From contig JAUMYP010000006.1 of the NCBI GenBank assembly GCA_030528565.1, positions 1-64,000 of the forward strand: a stretch of 64,000 nucleotides of DNA, given 5' to 3'. Both the position numbers and the translations under genes were made by a program. Under the pieces are notes generated by a model that did not search any database, was not told where the DNA came from, and worked only from the letters and a program-made list of their open reading frames with translations. Shown one piece after another: positions 19,389-27,595 of the stretch. This DNA is from Pseudomonadota bacterium. GTDB lineage: Bacteria > Pseudomonadota > Gammaproteobacteria > Xanthomonadales > Xanthomonadaceae. The stretch's first letter is position 1; each line of letters opens with the position of its first letter.

Positions 19389-20381
19389 ATGGGTGCATTC
19401 CTGATAACCGCCGTTGTCCTGTCCCTGCTGGTCTTGTTTGCCGTGCTGCGGCCGCTGTTTGCCCGCAGCCCGATGCTCGCCGCCGCCTTCGCCTCGGTCA
19501 GCCTGCTGGGCAGCGCCGCGCTGTACTGGCAGCTGGGCACCCCCGCCGCACTTGACCCGGCCATGCTGCGCGCCCCGCAAAATCTGGCCGAGGCTCGCGC
19601 CCAGCTACAGGCGCGGCTGCGCATCAACCCCGAATCGGTGGAAGACTGGCGGCTCCTGGCGCGCACCTATGCGGCGGAAGAACGCTTTACCGAAGCTGCC
19701 CAGGCGCACCAGCACGCCGTGGCGCTGGCGCCGGAAGACGCCGATGTACTGACCGAAGCCGCCATCGCCGCCGCCCGGGCACACGCCGAGCTGCGCTTTG
19801 ATGAAGCCGCCATCGCCAGGCTGCGCAAGGCGCTGAGCATCTCCCCCGAGCACCAGCAGGCACGCTGGTATCTGGGCATCAGCCAGCGGCAGGCCGGTCT
19901 TGCCGCCGAGGCCGCCGCAACCTGGACGCCGCTGCTCAAACAGGTCAGAGAGGACAGCGCCCGCGAAAGCATCCTCAAGCAAATCAATGATGCCCGCGCC
20001 GAAGCGGGTCTTGCCGCGCTTGTGCCAGAGAGCGCAGCCGATAGCGGCATTGACGTGGAAGTGACCCTCTCGCCCGCCCTCATTGCCCACTTGCAGCCAT
20101 ACCCGGACGCGCAAATCTTCGTGCTGGCGCGCGCCACCGATGGCAGCCCGATGCCACTTGCCGTGGAGCGCCATGCGCTGCGCAGCACGCTGAAACTGCG
20201 GCTGGATGATGCCGATAGCCCGATGCCGACCATGAAACTGTCCAGCCAGGCCGAAGTGCTGCTGACTGCGCGCATCTCGCTTGCCGGGCATGCGCAAAAA
20301 CAGCAGGGCGATATCGAATCCGCCCCACTCAAAATCACCCTGCCTGCCACGCAGACCCAGCGCATCCGCCTGGCGCTTTGA
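19389..20381 (+). CDS. ccmI: Cytochrome c maturation TPR protein CcmI
   Basis: CcmI is the apocytochrome chaperone. The 330-residue product has two N-terminal membrane segments (MGAFLITAVVLSLLVL and MLAAAFASVSLLGSAALYW), a TPR region (ESVEDWRLLARTYAAEERF onward, about residues 85-210) and a periplasmic C-terminal domain. The start is ATG 19389, just after the ccmH stop; the frame is open upstream only within ccmH. It is the last gene of the maturation cluster. Confidence 0.9.
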   Translation: MGAFLITAVVLSLLVLFAVLRPLFARSPMLAAAFASVSLLGSAALYWQLGTPAALDPAMLRAPQNLAEARAQLQARLRINPESVEDWRLLARTYAAEERFTEAAQAHQHAVALAPEDADVLTEAAIAAARAHAELRFDEAAIARLRKALSISPEHQQARWYLGISQRQAGLAAEAAATWTPLLKQVREDSARESILKQINDARAEAGLAALVPESAADSGIDVEVTLSPALIAHLQPYPDAQIFVLARATDGSPMPLAVERHALRSTLKLRLDDADSPMPTMKLSSQAEVLLTARISLAGHAQKQQGDIESAPLKITLPATQTQRIRLAL

Positions 20382-20469
20382 AAAGCCAGAACAAAATTGA
20401 CCCGGCGCAGCATGTATCGCTGCATACTGCGCAATACTAGACACCCAACCGACTGACAGGAGTCGTTTT

Positions 20470-21609
20470 ATGCAACGCAAACCGCTTTACCTTGCCGCTG
20501 CCATTGCCACCGTGCTTGCCACAGGCATGGCTCAGGCGCAAAGCGTGACCCCGATTCGCAACGGGCAAACCCTGCAAGGCCGCCTGACCCAGAACAGCCC
20601 GAAAGAAAGCGACGGCGCCGCCTACGCCCTGTATCACTATCGCGGCAATGCTGGCGAGCGCATCCTGGTGGAGATGCAGTCCGAAGACTTCGACACCTTG
20701 CTGACCGTTGGCAGCCGCACCAACGAAGGCTGTGATGATTGCCGCCGCAATGACGATGGCGGCGAAGGCACCAACAGCCGCCTGCGCTATACCCTGCCCG
20801 CCAATGGTCAGGTACAAATCCGTGCGGCTGCGCTGAGTGACGATTCCCTCGGCCGCTACAGCCTCAAGGTCAGCACACTGCCTGCCGCAGCTCCGGCACG
20901 TCCGCAACCATTGGAAATCGGTCGTGAAGTCAGCGGTGTGCTGGGCGAAAGCTCCCCGATGGATGACGATGACCGCCCCTACCAGTTGTGGACCTTGCAA
21001 GGCAGCCCCAACCAGACCCTGGTGTTGCGCATGAAATCCGAGAACCTCGACTCCATGCTGCAATATGGCCAGCTCAATGGCAGTCATTTCTCCAAAGAAT
21101 CCGAGGACGATGACGGCGGCCAGGGTCTGAATTCCCGCCTGCGCATCACCCTGGACGCCCAGGGCCGTGGCGCCATCCGTGCCACCACCCCCATGGAAGA
21201 TAACAGCGGCAGCTATACCATCAGCGCCATGCCCCCGGCTCCGGCACGTCCGCCGCGCGTGGTCGATATCAATATCGGCAACTCGGTGCGCGGCAAGCTT
21301 GATGGCAATTCCAACATCGACCCGGACAATGACAGCCAGTTCAACGCCTACCGCATCAAGGGACGCGCCGGACAGCGCCTGCAAGTGCGGCTGGACTCGG
21401 ATGACTTCGACGCCCTGCTGCGCTGGGGGGTATTCAACGGCAGCGAGTTCATCCTTGACAGCGAGGACGACGATGGCGGCGGCGGCACCAACTCGCGCCT
21501 GACCGTCACCCTGGACGCCTCAGGCCAGGGTCGCATCGTTGTCACCGCCATGGGCGGCGGCGAAGGCAGTTACACGCTTTCGGTCACCAACGCCCCCGGC
21601 AGCCGCTGA
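20470..21609 (+). CDS. Secreted protein with three PPC-like repeats
   Basis: This 379-residue protein has a signal peptide cleaved near AQAQS (about residue 24), then three homologous units of about 110-115 residues. Each unit contains a hydrophobic strand such as LLTVGS, LQYGQL or LRWGVF after an SEDFD, SENLD or SDDFD motif. An acidic-glycine stretch follows (NDDGGEGTNSRLRYTL, EDDDGGQGLNSRL, EDDDGGGGTNSRL), then a final strand. This matches the bacterial pre-peptidase C-terminal (PPC)-like beta-sandwich, here without any peptidase. The acidic loops could bind calcium. AGGAG precedes the ATG by 7 bp. TTGACC at 20397-20402 may be a -35 element. It is monocistronic, with a terminator downstream. 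The function is unknown. Confidence 0.75.
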   Translation: MQRKPLYLAAAIATVLATGMAQAQSVTPIRNGQTLQGRLTQNSPKESDGAAYALYHYRGNAGERILVEMQSEDFDTLLTVGSRTNEGCDDCRRNDDGGEGTNSRLRYTLPANGQVQIRAAALSDDSLGRYSLKVSTLPAAAPARPQPLEIGREVSGVLGESSPMDDDDRPYQLWTLQGSPNQTLVLRMKSENLDSMLQYGQLNGSHFSKESEDDDGGQGLNSRLRITLDAQGRGAIRATTPMEDNSGSYTISAMPPAPARPPRVVDINIGNSVRGKLDGNSNIDPDNDSQFNAYRIKGRAGQRLQVRLDSDDFDALLRWGVFNGSEFILDSEDDDGGGGTNSRLTVTLDASGQGRIVVTAMGGGEGSYTLSVTNAPGSR

Positions 21610-21670
21610 CTGCTAACCTGGCTTCACGAACTGCCCCCCAAAATTTGGGCGGTGACGGTTTAAGCGCCTG

Positions 21671-21705
21671 AGGCCTGAGTCCGGTGCACTACCAGACTCA
21701 GGCCT
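21671..21705 (+). terminator. Terminator of the PPC-repeat gene
   Basis: A 15-bp stem with one G-T pair (AGGCCTGAGTCCGGT/ACCAGACTCAGGCCT) and a 5-nt loop is followed by TTGAGTTTTG. Confidence 0.85.
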
Positions 21706-21785
21706 TTGAGTTTTGTCCTGATGCCTTTGTGCTTGCAAAGACCATGGCATCGGGCACCGCCTGATCCAAACCAAGCTAGCCACAT

Positions 21786-22010
21786 GGGCAGGTCAAGCGA
21801 ATGAACCGAACTATCAAGGATGGCCGCGGTCAGCTGCTTCCATTACGACGATCGCGCAACTACGCCAGCCGCTGATTGGCTTCATCGACGCCTACAAGCT
21901 TTGCTCCCAAGCTCAAGGCCCTGAACGGACTCACACCTTGAACAGGCTCTACGAGTTCACCCTGCAAACATCGGGATTCCCAACCTGAACGCTTTATAGC
22001 TAGCCAACAG
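21786..22010 (+). pseudogene. IS481-family transposase 3' relic A
   Basis: Frame-shifted remains of the C-terminal part of an IS481-like transposase. In one frame 21786-21821 reads GQVKRMNRTIKD, matching the family's GQVERMNRTIK with the acidic residue before Arg-Met changed to Lys. A second frame near 21840 gives FHYDD and then LRQPLIGFIDAY. After another shift come KLKALNGLTP and YEF. An 11-bp insert (GAACAGGCTCT) splits the LTP-YEF codons. No intact frame, start or inverted repeats remain. The other bases of the 21610-22016 gap hold only the terminator. Confidence 0.8.
21939..21950 (+). repeat. Copy 1 of 12-mer TGAACAGGCTCT
   Basis: One of four copies of this 12-mer in non-coding DNA of the window. 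Here it interrupts IS481 relic A at the codons for LTP-YEF. Confidence 0.6.
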
Positions 22011-22016
22011 CAATAG

Positions 22017-22895
22017 CTAAGTATCCTCTCTGAACGCCTCGCATAACGCTTCATAGGCCGCTTTCTGGCGCTGATTAACTGGGGTCGGCGCCAAGACTTC
22101 CAGTTCGACAATCTGGTCGCCCGGCACCGCCCCCGGCAATCCCCGGCCACGCAGACGCAGTTTTTTCCCGGCCTCGGAACCTGGTGGGATTTTCAGTTCG
22201 ACCGCGCCGCCCAGCGTCGGCACTTTCACCGTATCGCCCAGGGCAGCCTGCCAGGGCATGACTTCCAGAACATGAATCAGGTTGCGGCCATCCACTTCAA
22301 AATGCGGATGGGCGGCATATTCGATTTCCAGTAACAAGTCGCCATGCGTGCCTTGCCCCTTTAGGCGAATTACCTTGCCTGGGGCAATGCCCTTGGGCAG
22401 TTTCACATCCAGCGATTTGCCGCCGACACTGACCCGCACCGGGTCGCCGTTATAGACCTTTTCCAAAGGCACCGAGAGCTTGGCACGGGTATCACCACGC
22501 GGCGCGGCGTGCCCGGCTCCAGGTGAAAAACCGGCAGCACGGCGTTGTTGGCCGAAAATCTGCTCGAAGAAATCACTGAAGCCGCCATGCCCAGCGCCAC
22601 CGGCAAAGATTTCTTCATAGTCAAAGCCCGGATGTCCGCCAAAGCCGCCCTGTGGCGGCACTTCGTCACCGGGACGGAAGCCGCGACTGCGCAGCTGGTC
22701 ATAGGCGGCGCGCTTTTGCGGGTCGCGCAATGCCTCATAGGCTTCATTGACCGCCTTGAACTTGTCCTCAGCTCCGGCTTCTTTGCTGACATCCGGGTGA
22801 TATTTGCGCGCCAAACGGCGATAAGCGCCTTTGATTTCGGCATCGCCTGCTGAAGGCTCAACCCCGAGTGTGGCGTAATAATCCTTGAATTCCAT
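22017..22895 (-). CDS. cbpA: DnaJ-family co-chaperone, CbpA-like
   Basis: The 292-residue product has an N-terminal J domain (MEFKDYYATLGVEPSAGDAEI, HPD in ARKYHPDVSKE), a Gly/Phe-rich linker (about 75-130) and two C-terminal substrate-binding beta domains. It lacks the zinc-finger repeats of DnaJ itself, which marks the CbpA type. It stimulates DnaK-type Hsp70 proteins and, in E. coli, binds DNA. ATG 22893-22895 is chosen because family homology starts there; the frame extends 22 codons upstream. It is divergent from the peroxiredoxin gene and ends next to relic A. Confidence 0.9.
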   Translation of the reverse strand: MEFKDYYATLGVEPSAGDAEIKGAYRRLARKYHPDVSKEAGAEDKFKAVNEAYEALRDPQKRAAYDQLRSRGFRPGDEVPPQGGFGGHPGFDYEEIFAGGAGHGGFSDFFEQIFGQQRRAAGFSPGAGHAAPRGDTRAKLSVPLEKVYNGDPVRVSVGGKSLDVKLPKGIAPGKVIRLKGQGTHGDLLLEIEYAAHPHFEVDGRNLIHVLEVMPWQAALGDTVKVPTLGGAVELKIPPGSEAGKKLRLRGRGLPGAVPGDQIVELEVLAPTPVNQRQKAAYEALCEAFREDT

Positions 22896-23014
22896 CGTAT
22901 TTCTGCGCCTAGGCGTGATTGCAGATGGTCTGGATATGCGGCAAGCACCCGGGTTTTTCAAGCACTTGCCAAGCTGGCAGAATGTCCGGACTTCATCGTC
23001 CCTGAGAAATTTTC

Positions 23015-23497
23015 ATGAGCATTCAAATTGGCGAGCGCATCCCTGAAGTCATGCTGCAATCCGTAGGCAAGGACGGCTTTGAGAAAGTCTCCAGCACGCA
23101 ATTGTTCCAGGGGCGGCGGGTGTTGCTGTTTGCCGTTCCCGGCGCTTTCACCCCGACTTGCTCCGAGCAGCATTTGCCGGGCTATGTCGATGCGCTGGAT
23201 GCGTTTGTCCAGCGCGATGTGGAAGTGATGTGCCTGTCGGTCAATGACCCGTTCGTGATGCAGGCCTGGGGCAAGGCGGCCAATACCCCGGAAGGCTTGC
23301 GGATGCTGGCTGATGGCAATGCCGAATTCACCCGAGCATTAGGCCTGGCGATGGATGGCAGCGCCTACGGCATGGGGCTGCGCAGCAAGCGTTATGCGCT
23401 GTATGCCGAAGACGGCGTGGTCAAAGACCTGCAAGTGGAAGCGCCGGGCGAGCTTCGCGTATCGACGGCCGATTACATGCTGAAGCGCCTTCCTTAA
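23015..23497 (+). CDS. Peroxiredoxin, Prx5/AhpE-like
   Basis: A 160-residue thiol peroxidase of the Prx5 group. The peroxidatic cysteine lies in FAVPGAFTPTCSEQHLPGY (about residue 48), and the later catalytic arginine region is GMGLRSKRYAL. It reduces hydrogen peroxide and organic peroxides using glutathione or thioredoxin systems. No fused glutaredoxin is present. It lies 20 bp before the ynbA-like gene in the same direction and could share its transcript, though its function is general. Confidence 0.92.
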   Translation: MSIQIGERIPEVMLQSVGKDGFEKVSSTQLFQGRRVLLFAVPGAFTPTCSEQHLPGYVDALDAFVQRDVEVMCLSVNDPFVMQAWGKAANTPEGLRMLADGNAEFTRALGLAMDGSAYGMGLRSKRYALYAEDGVVKDLQVEAPGELRVSTADYMLKRLP

Positions 23498-23517
23498 TCG
23501 GCACTGAAATCCCTGTA

Positions 23518-24129
23518 ATGTCAATCTACCTGTTAAAAAGCCGCTTCCAGAACCTGTTACGCCCGCTGGTGCGGCAGTTGCAGCAGATGGGTGTCAGCGC
23601 CAATGCCGTAACCCATGCCGCCGGGCTGGTTTCGCTCCTGGTTGCTGGCTGGGTGTATTGGCAGGCAGCTGATACACCGCTTTGGTATGCCTTGCTGCCG
23701 CTATGGATGCTGCTGCGCATGGGCATGAATGCCATCGACGGCATGCTGGCACGTGAGTTCGGTCACGCCTCACGCCTGGGCGCCTATCTCAATGAGCTCT
23801 GGGATGTGCTGGCCGATGCAGCCCTGTATGCGGCCTTGACCAGCCTTGCCGGTGTACGGCACGACATCGTGCTGGGCTTTGTGGTGCTGGCGATATTGAG
23901 CGAATACGCTGGCGTGCTGGGCGTGATGGTCGGCAGCCGCCGCCGTTATGAGGGCCCCATGGGCAAAAGCGACCGTGCCTTTGTAGTCGGTTTGTTGGGG
24001 CTGCTTTTGGCAGCGGGTATTGCCAATGCCGACTGGGTGAACTGGACTTATGCACTGGCAGCGGCACTTTGCTTCATCACACTGCTGCGCCGTATCAAGG
24101 CCGGACTCAAGGAACCAACACATGAATGA
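23518..24129 (+). CDS. ynbA: CDP-alcohol phosphatidyltransferase, YnbA-like
   Basis: This 203-residue membrane enzyme should transfer a phosphatidyl group from CDP-diacylglycerol to an alcohol. Five to six hydrophobic segments are visible. The family motif is recognisable as N71-x2-DG-x2-AR-x8-G-x3-N92-x3-D96, in which the first and third of the four usual aspartates are asparagine. E. coli YnbA has the same length class and, as far as I recall, similar Asn positions. It is the first gene of a six-gene cassette and overlaps the next gene by 8 bp. The alcohol substrate is unknown. If the Asn residues abolish metal binding, it could be non-catalytic. Confidence 0.82.
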   Translation: MSIYLLKSRFQNLLRPLVRQLQQMGVSANAVTHAAGLVSLLVAGWVYWQAADTPLWYALLPLWMLLRMGMNAIDGMLAREFGHASRLGAYLNELWDVLADAALYAALTSLAGVRHDIVLGFVVLAILSEYAGVLGVMVGSRRRYEGPMGKSDRAFVVGLLGLLLAAGIANADWVNWTYALAAALCFITLLRRIKAGLKEPTHE

Positions 24130-25897
24130 AGCCGACCGCTACAAAACCCTCCGCCCCCAGCAAAGCCATGACTGGCAAACCCGTGATGGCGAAACCGTGT
24201 TTTATCGCCACTGGCCTGCACAGGGGGTGTGCCGCGGCAGCATCGTGCTGCTGCATCGCGGCCATGAGCACTCCGGGCGCATGGCGCATCTGGTGGATGA
24301 GCTGGACTTGGCCGATTTCGAGTTCTTCGCCTGGGATGCGCGTGGCAACGGACGCTCATCGGGAATGCGCGGCGATGCCCCCGGCTTCATGGCCTGGGTA
24401 CGCGACCTGGATGGTTTCATGGCGCATCTTGGCAGCCAGCATGGCGTAGAGATGGAAAACACTGCACTGGTGGCGCAAAGCGTCGGTGCCGTGCTTGCCG
24501 CGACCTGGGCACATGACTACGCGCCCCGCCTGCGCGCCATGGTGCTGGCCTCCCCCGCCTTCAAGGTCAAGCTGTATGTACCGCTGGCACGGCCAGCCCT
24601 GGCACTGCTGTACAAATTGCGCGGAAATTTCCAGGTCAACAGCTATGTCAAGGCCAAGTTCCTGACGCATGACCCCGAGCGCATTGCCAGCTACGAGCAG
24701 GACGCACTGATTACCCGGCCGATTTCGGTGCGGGTACTACTGGGGCTTTATGAAACTTCCGAACGCATTGTGGAGGATGCCGCATCCATCATCGTCCCGA
24801 CCCAGTTGCTGGTATCGGCTGCCGACTTCGTGGTGCATCGCGCGCCGCAGGACAGGTTCTTCGAGCGTCTGGGGGCTGCCGTCAAGGAGCGCCACCTGCT
24901 GCCGGGTTTCTATCACGACACCTTGGGTGAGCGCGGGCGTGCTATCGCGGTGGAGAAAATGCGCAGCTTCTTGCTGGCACGCTTTGATGAAGGCCTGAAG
25001 CTGCCCTCGCAGCTTGAAGCACACCGCCACGGCGTGCGCTTTGACGAGGCCGAAAAACTCGCCTGGCCACTGCCCAGGTGGAGCGCCGAAGGCATGTACT
25101 GGCGTGCCACCCGTGCCGGGCTGCGCCTGGGCGGAAAATTATCGGCAGGCATCAGGCTGGGTCTTGAAACCGGCTTTGATTCGGGCAGCACACTGGACTA
25201 TGTGTACGAGAATCAGGCGCGCGGCGCTGGCCCCTTGGGGCGCTTTGTTGACCGCAATTATCTTGATGCCATCGGCTGGCGCGGCATCCGTATCCGCCGC
25301 GAGCACCTGCGCGAGCTTTTGGCGCTGGCCATGCAACGCCTGCGCAACGCCGGGATGCCGGTACACGCGCTGGATATTGCCGCAGGTCATGGCCGTTATG
25401 TGCTGGAGGCCTTGGCAGGCACACCGGCAGCGCGCGCCGACAGCATCTTGCTGCGCGATTACAGCCTGCTCAATGTAGAAAAAGGCCGGCAACTCATCCA
25501 TGCGCTGGGCGCCGCTGATATTGCCCGCTTCGAGCCAGGCAATGCCTTTGATGGCGAAGACCTGGCCGCCTTGCAGCCTTCCCCCACGCTTGCGGTCGTC
25601 TCGGGGCTGTATGAGCTGTTCCCCGACAATGCCTTGCTCCAGGCTTCGCTTTCGGGTCTGGCGCGCGCTGTGCCGGCAGGGGGTTATTTGGCCTATACCG
25701 GCCAGCCCTGGCATCCGCAGCTGGCCTTTATTGCCCGCGCGCTGACCAGCCATCGTGATGGCGAAGCCTGGGTAATGCGCCGTCGCTCCCAGGCAGAAAT
25801 GGATGAATTGGTGCAGCAAGCCGGTTTCAAGAAAGTGGCGCAGCGAATTGATGACTTCGGCATCTTCACCGTATCGCTGGCGCAGCGTGAAGGCTGA
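24122..25897 (+). CDS. ynbC: Fused alpha/beta hydrolase and SAM methyltransferase, YnbC-like
   Basis: The 591-residue protein combines two enzymes. Residues about 20-290 form a monoacylglycerol-lipase-type serine hydrolase: oxyanion region LLHRGHEHSGR, nucleophile Ser120 in VAQSVGAVL, Asp235 in SAADFVVHR and His265 in GFYHDTLGE. Residues about 320-590 form a class I methyltransferase, with motif I LDIAAGHGRYVLEAL around 417-430. The pairing and length match E. coli YnbC. The start at ATG 24122 (MNEADRYKTL) overlaps ynbA. In context it probably deacylates and methylates a lipid or its headgroup. The substrate is unknown. Confidence 0.85.
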   Translation: MNEADRYKTLRPQQSHDWQTRDGETVFYRHWPAQGVCRGSIVLLHRGHEHSGRMAHLVDELDLADFEFFAWDARGNGRSSGMRGDAPGFMAWVRDLDGFMAHLGSQHGVEMENTALVAQSVGAVLAATWAHDYAPRLRAMVLASPAFKVKLYVPLARPALALLYKLRGNFQVNSYVKAKFLTHDPERIASYEQDALITRPISVRVLLGLYETSERIVEDAASIIVPTQLLVSAADFVVHRAPQDRFFERLGAAVKERHLLPGFYHDTLGERGRAIAVEKMRSFLLARFDEGLKLPSQLEAHRHGVRFDEAEKLAWPLPRWSAEGMYWRATRAGLRLGGKLSAGIRLGLETGFDSGSTLDYVYENQARGAGPLGRFVDRNYLDAIGWRGIRIRREHLRELLALAMQRLRNAGMPVHALDIAAGHGRYVLEALAGTPAARADSILLRDYSLLNVEKGRQLIHALGAADIARFEPGNAFDGEDLAALQPSPTLAVVSGLYELFPDNALLQASLSGLARAVPAGGYLAYTGQPWHPQLAFIARALTSHRDGEAWVMRRRSQAEMDELVQQAGFKKVAQRIDDFGIFTVSLAQREG

Positions 25898-25898
25898 G

Positions 25899-27185
25899 AT
25901 GCAGCGCCGCCCCTGGTTGCGTGCCTGCCTGTGGCTGGCATTTTTGGGGCCGTTCTTCTTTCTGACTTACGGCTTTGCCAATCAAATGGCTGCGCAACAA
26001 GATGCCCTGGGCAAGGTCGGCAATATCGCCTTTGCCTGGGAACGGCATATCCCGCTATGGCCGTGGAGCATCGTGCCGTATTGGTCAATTGACCTGCTGT
26101 ATGCCATCTCGCCGTTCCTGTGCCGCAGCCGCACGGAGCTTGACCGTCATGGCCTGCGGCTTTTCACCGCGCAACTGATTGCCGTGACCTGCTTTTTGCT
26201 CTGGCCTCTGGCTTTCGGCTTCACCCGGCCAGCGGTGGAGGGCGTGTTCGGGCAAATGTTCAGTGCGCTGGAGAGTTTTGACAAGCCCTATAACCAGGCG
26301 CCTTCGTTGCATATCGTGCTGCTTGTCGTGCTGTGGGTGAAATATGCCCAGTATCTGCACGGCTTCTGGCGGCTGTGGCTGCATATCTGGTTTGCGCTGA
26401 TTGGCATTTCCGTCCTGACCACCTGGCAGCACCACTTTCTGGATTTGCCTGCCGGGCTTGCCGTGGGCTGGCTATGCGTATGGCTGTGGCCGGATGCCCC
26501 CTTGACCTCGCCGCTGCGGCCTGATGCGTCCATAAACCGCAGCCGCTGGCGTCTTACCCTGCTGTATGCCCTGGGCGCCGCCTTGTTTTACGCACTGGCA
26601 TGGCAGGGCGGCCTCTGGCTGTGCCTGGCATGGCCTGCGCTATCACTGGCCGTAGTGGCCTGCAACTATGCCTGGAGTGGTGCTGCCGGTTTCCAGAAAC
26701 AGGCCAACGGGCAGTTATCCATCGCCGCGCGCTGGCTGCTGGCGCCCTATCTGGCGGCTGCCTGGCTGAATTCACGCCTGTGGACACGCCATCGACCACA
26801 ACCTGTGGCATTAGGTGACGGGTTGTGGCTAGGCCGTATTCCCGGGCGCGGCGAGAGGCAGAATTTCGCCCAAGTGTTGGATTGTTGTGCGGAACTGCCG
26901 CGTGTGGATGCCCGCCATGGCGATGCCCAGCAGCTCATGCTGGATTTGCTGCCGCCAGGCAAGGCGCAGCTCATTGCCGCAGCCGCTGCACTCGACAAAC
27001 AACTCCGGCAAGGCCCGGTATTGCTTTGTTGTGCGCTGGGCTATTCGCGCAGTGCCTGCGTGGCGCTGGCCTGGCGCATACGCTACCGGGGCGCATCGGT
27101 TGCCGAGGCCTTGCAATGGTTACAGCAGCACAAACCCGAGTGCGTCATAAAACCTGCGCACCGGAATGTTCTGGAGCGTTTGTGA
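25899..27185 (+). CDS. ynbD: Fused PAP2 and dual-specificity phosphatase, YnbD-like
   Basis: The 428-residue protein starts at ATG 25899, 1 bp after ynbC. The N-terminal part (about 1-200) is a multi-pass PAP2-type lipid phosphatase with the two catalytic histidine regions QAPSLHIV (His138) and TTWQHHFLDLPAG (His178/179). The C-terminal part is a cytosolic cysteine phosphatase of the dual-specificity type, with the CX5R loop at Cys378 to Arg384 (CALGYSRSA). The same fusion occurs in E. coli YnbD. Dephosphorylation of a phosphatidyl-alcohol phosphate, as PGP phosphatases do, is a sensible guess. The end overlaps the next gene by 1 bp. Confidence 0.83.
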   Translation: MQRRPWLRACLWLAFLGPFFFLTYGFANQMAAQQDALGKVGNIAFAWERHIPLWPWSIVPYWSIDLLYAISPFLCRSRTELDRHGLRLFTAQLIAVTCFLLWPLAFGFTRPAVEGVFGQMFSALESFDKPYNQAPSLHIVLLVVLWVKYAQYLHGFWRLWLHIWFALIGISVLTTWQHHFLDLPAGLAVGWLCVWLWPDAPLTSPLRPDASINRSRWRLTLLYALGAALFYALAWQGGLWLCLAWPALSLAVVACNYAWSGAAGFQKQANGQLSIAARWLLAPYLAAAWLNSRLWTRHRPQPVALGDGLWLGRIPGRGERQNFAQVLDCCAELPRVDARHGDAQQLMLDLLPPGKAQLIAAAAALDKQLRQGPVLLCCALGYSRSACVALAWRIRYRGASVAEALQWLQQHKPECVIKPAHRNVLERL

Positions 27186-27595
27186 TGAGTCCACTGCAAA
27201 CCCGTCTCACCGCACTCTCTGCCTGGCTTGCCGCATTGCGCAGCAGCCTGCGCCTGCCGCTTGGCATCGGCCTTGCCATCGCCGCCTGGGCGCTATGGCT
27301 GAAAGCCGGTCTGCCCGGCAATATCGCGCTTGTACTCAGCATCACACTGGCATTTGCCGGGCTGTACCTGGATTTGCGGCTGGGCTTTGACAGGCGCCTG
27401 CTCGCCATCAGCGCCGATACCCAGCAGCTTGATGCCGCGCTGCTATGGCTTGGCGTTCTGCCAGCGGCCAAAGCCGGGCGAAACTGGGAGGCACGTCGTG
27501 ATGGATGTTTGCGTCTTGGCCGGCTGCTGATATTCATCGTTATCCTGCAATGGCTGGCACTCCTTGCCGCCTTTGCACTTTGGAGGTGGTCATGA
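27185..27595 (+). CDS. Unknown membrane protein of the ynb-like cassette
   Basis: I do not recognise this 136-residue protein. It starts at an ATG overlapping the ynbD stop (TGATG). It has two hydrophobic segments near residues 25-60 (LPLGIGLAIAAWALWL and NIALVLSITLAFAGLYLDL), a polar middle with DRRLLAISADTQQLDAALLWL, and a final hydrophobic helix LIFIVILQWLALLAAFALW. Its stop overlaps the acyltransferase start as ATGA. The overlaps show it is translated with the cassette. E. coli ynbABCD has no counterpart that I know of. Confidence 0.7.
   Translation: MSPLQTRLTALSAWLAALRSSLRLPLGIGLAIAAWALWLKAGLPGNIALVLSITLAFAGLYLDLRLGFDRRLLAISADTQQLDAALLWLGVLPAAKAGRNWEARRDGCLRLGRLLIFIVILQWLALLAAFALWRWS

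Noticed and set aside
25899..27185. Frameshifted fusion of two separate phosphatase genes
   Set aside because: The same two-domain layout and length are known from E. coli YnbD, so the fusion is native.
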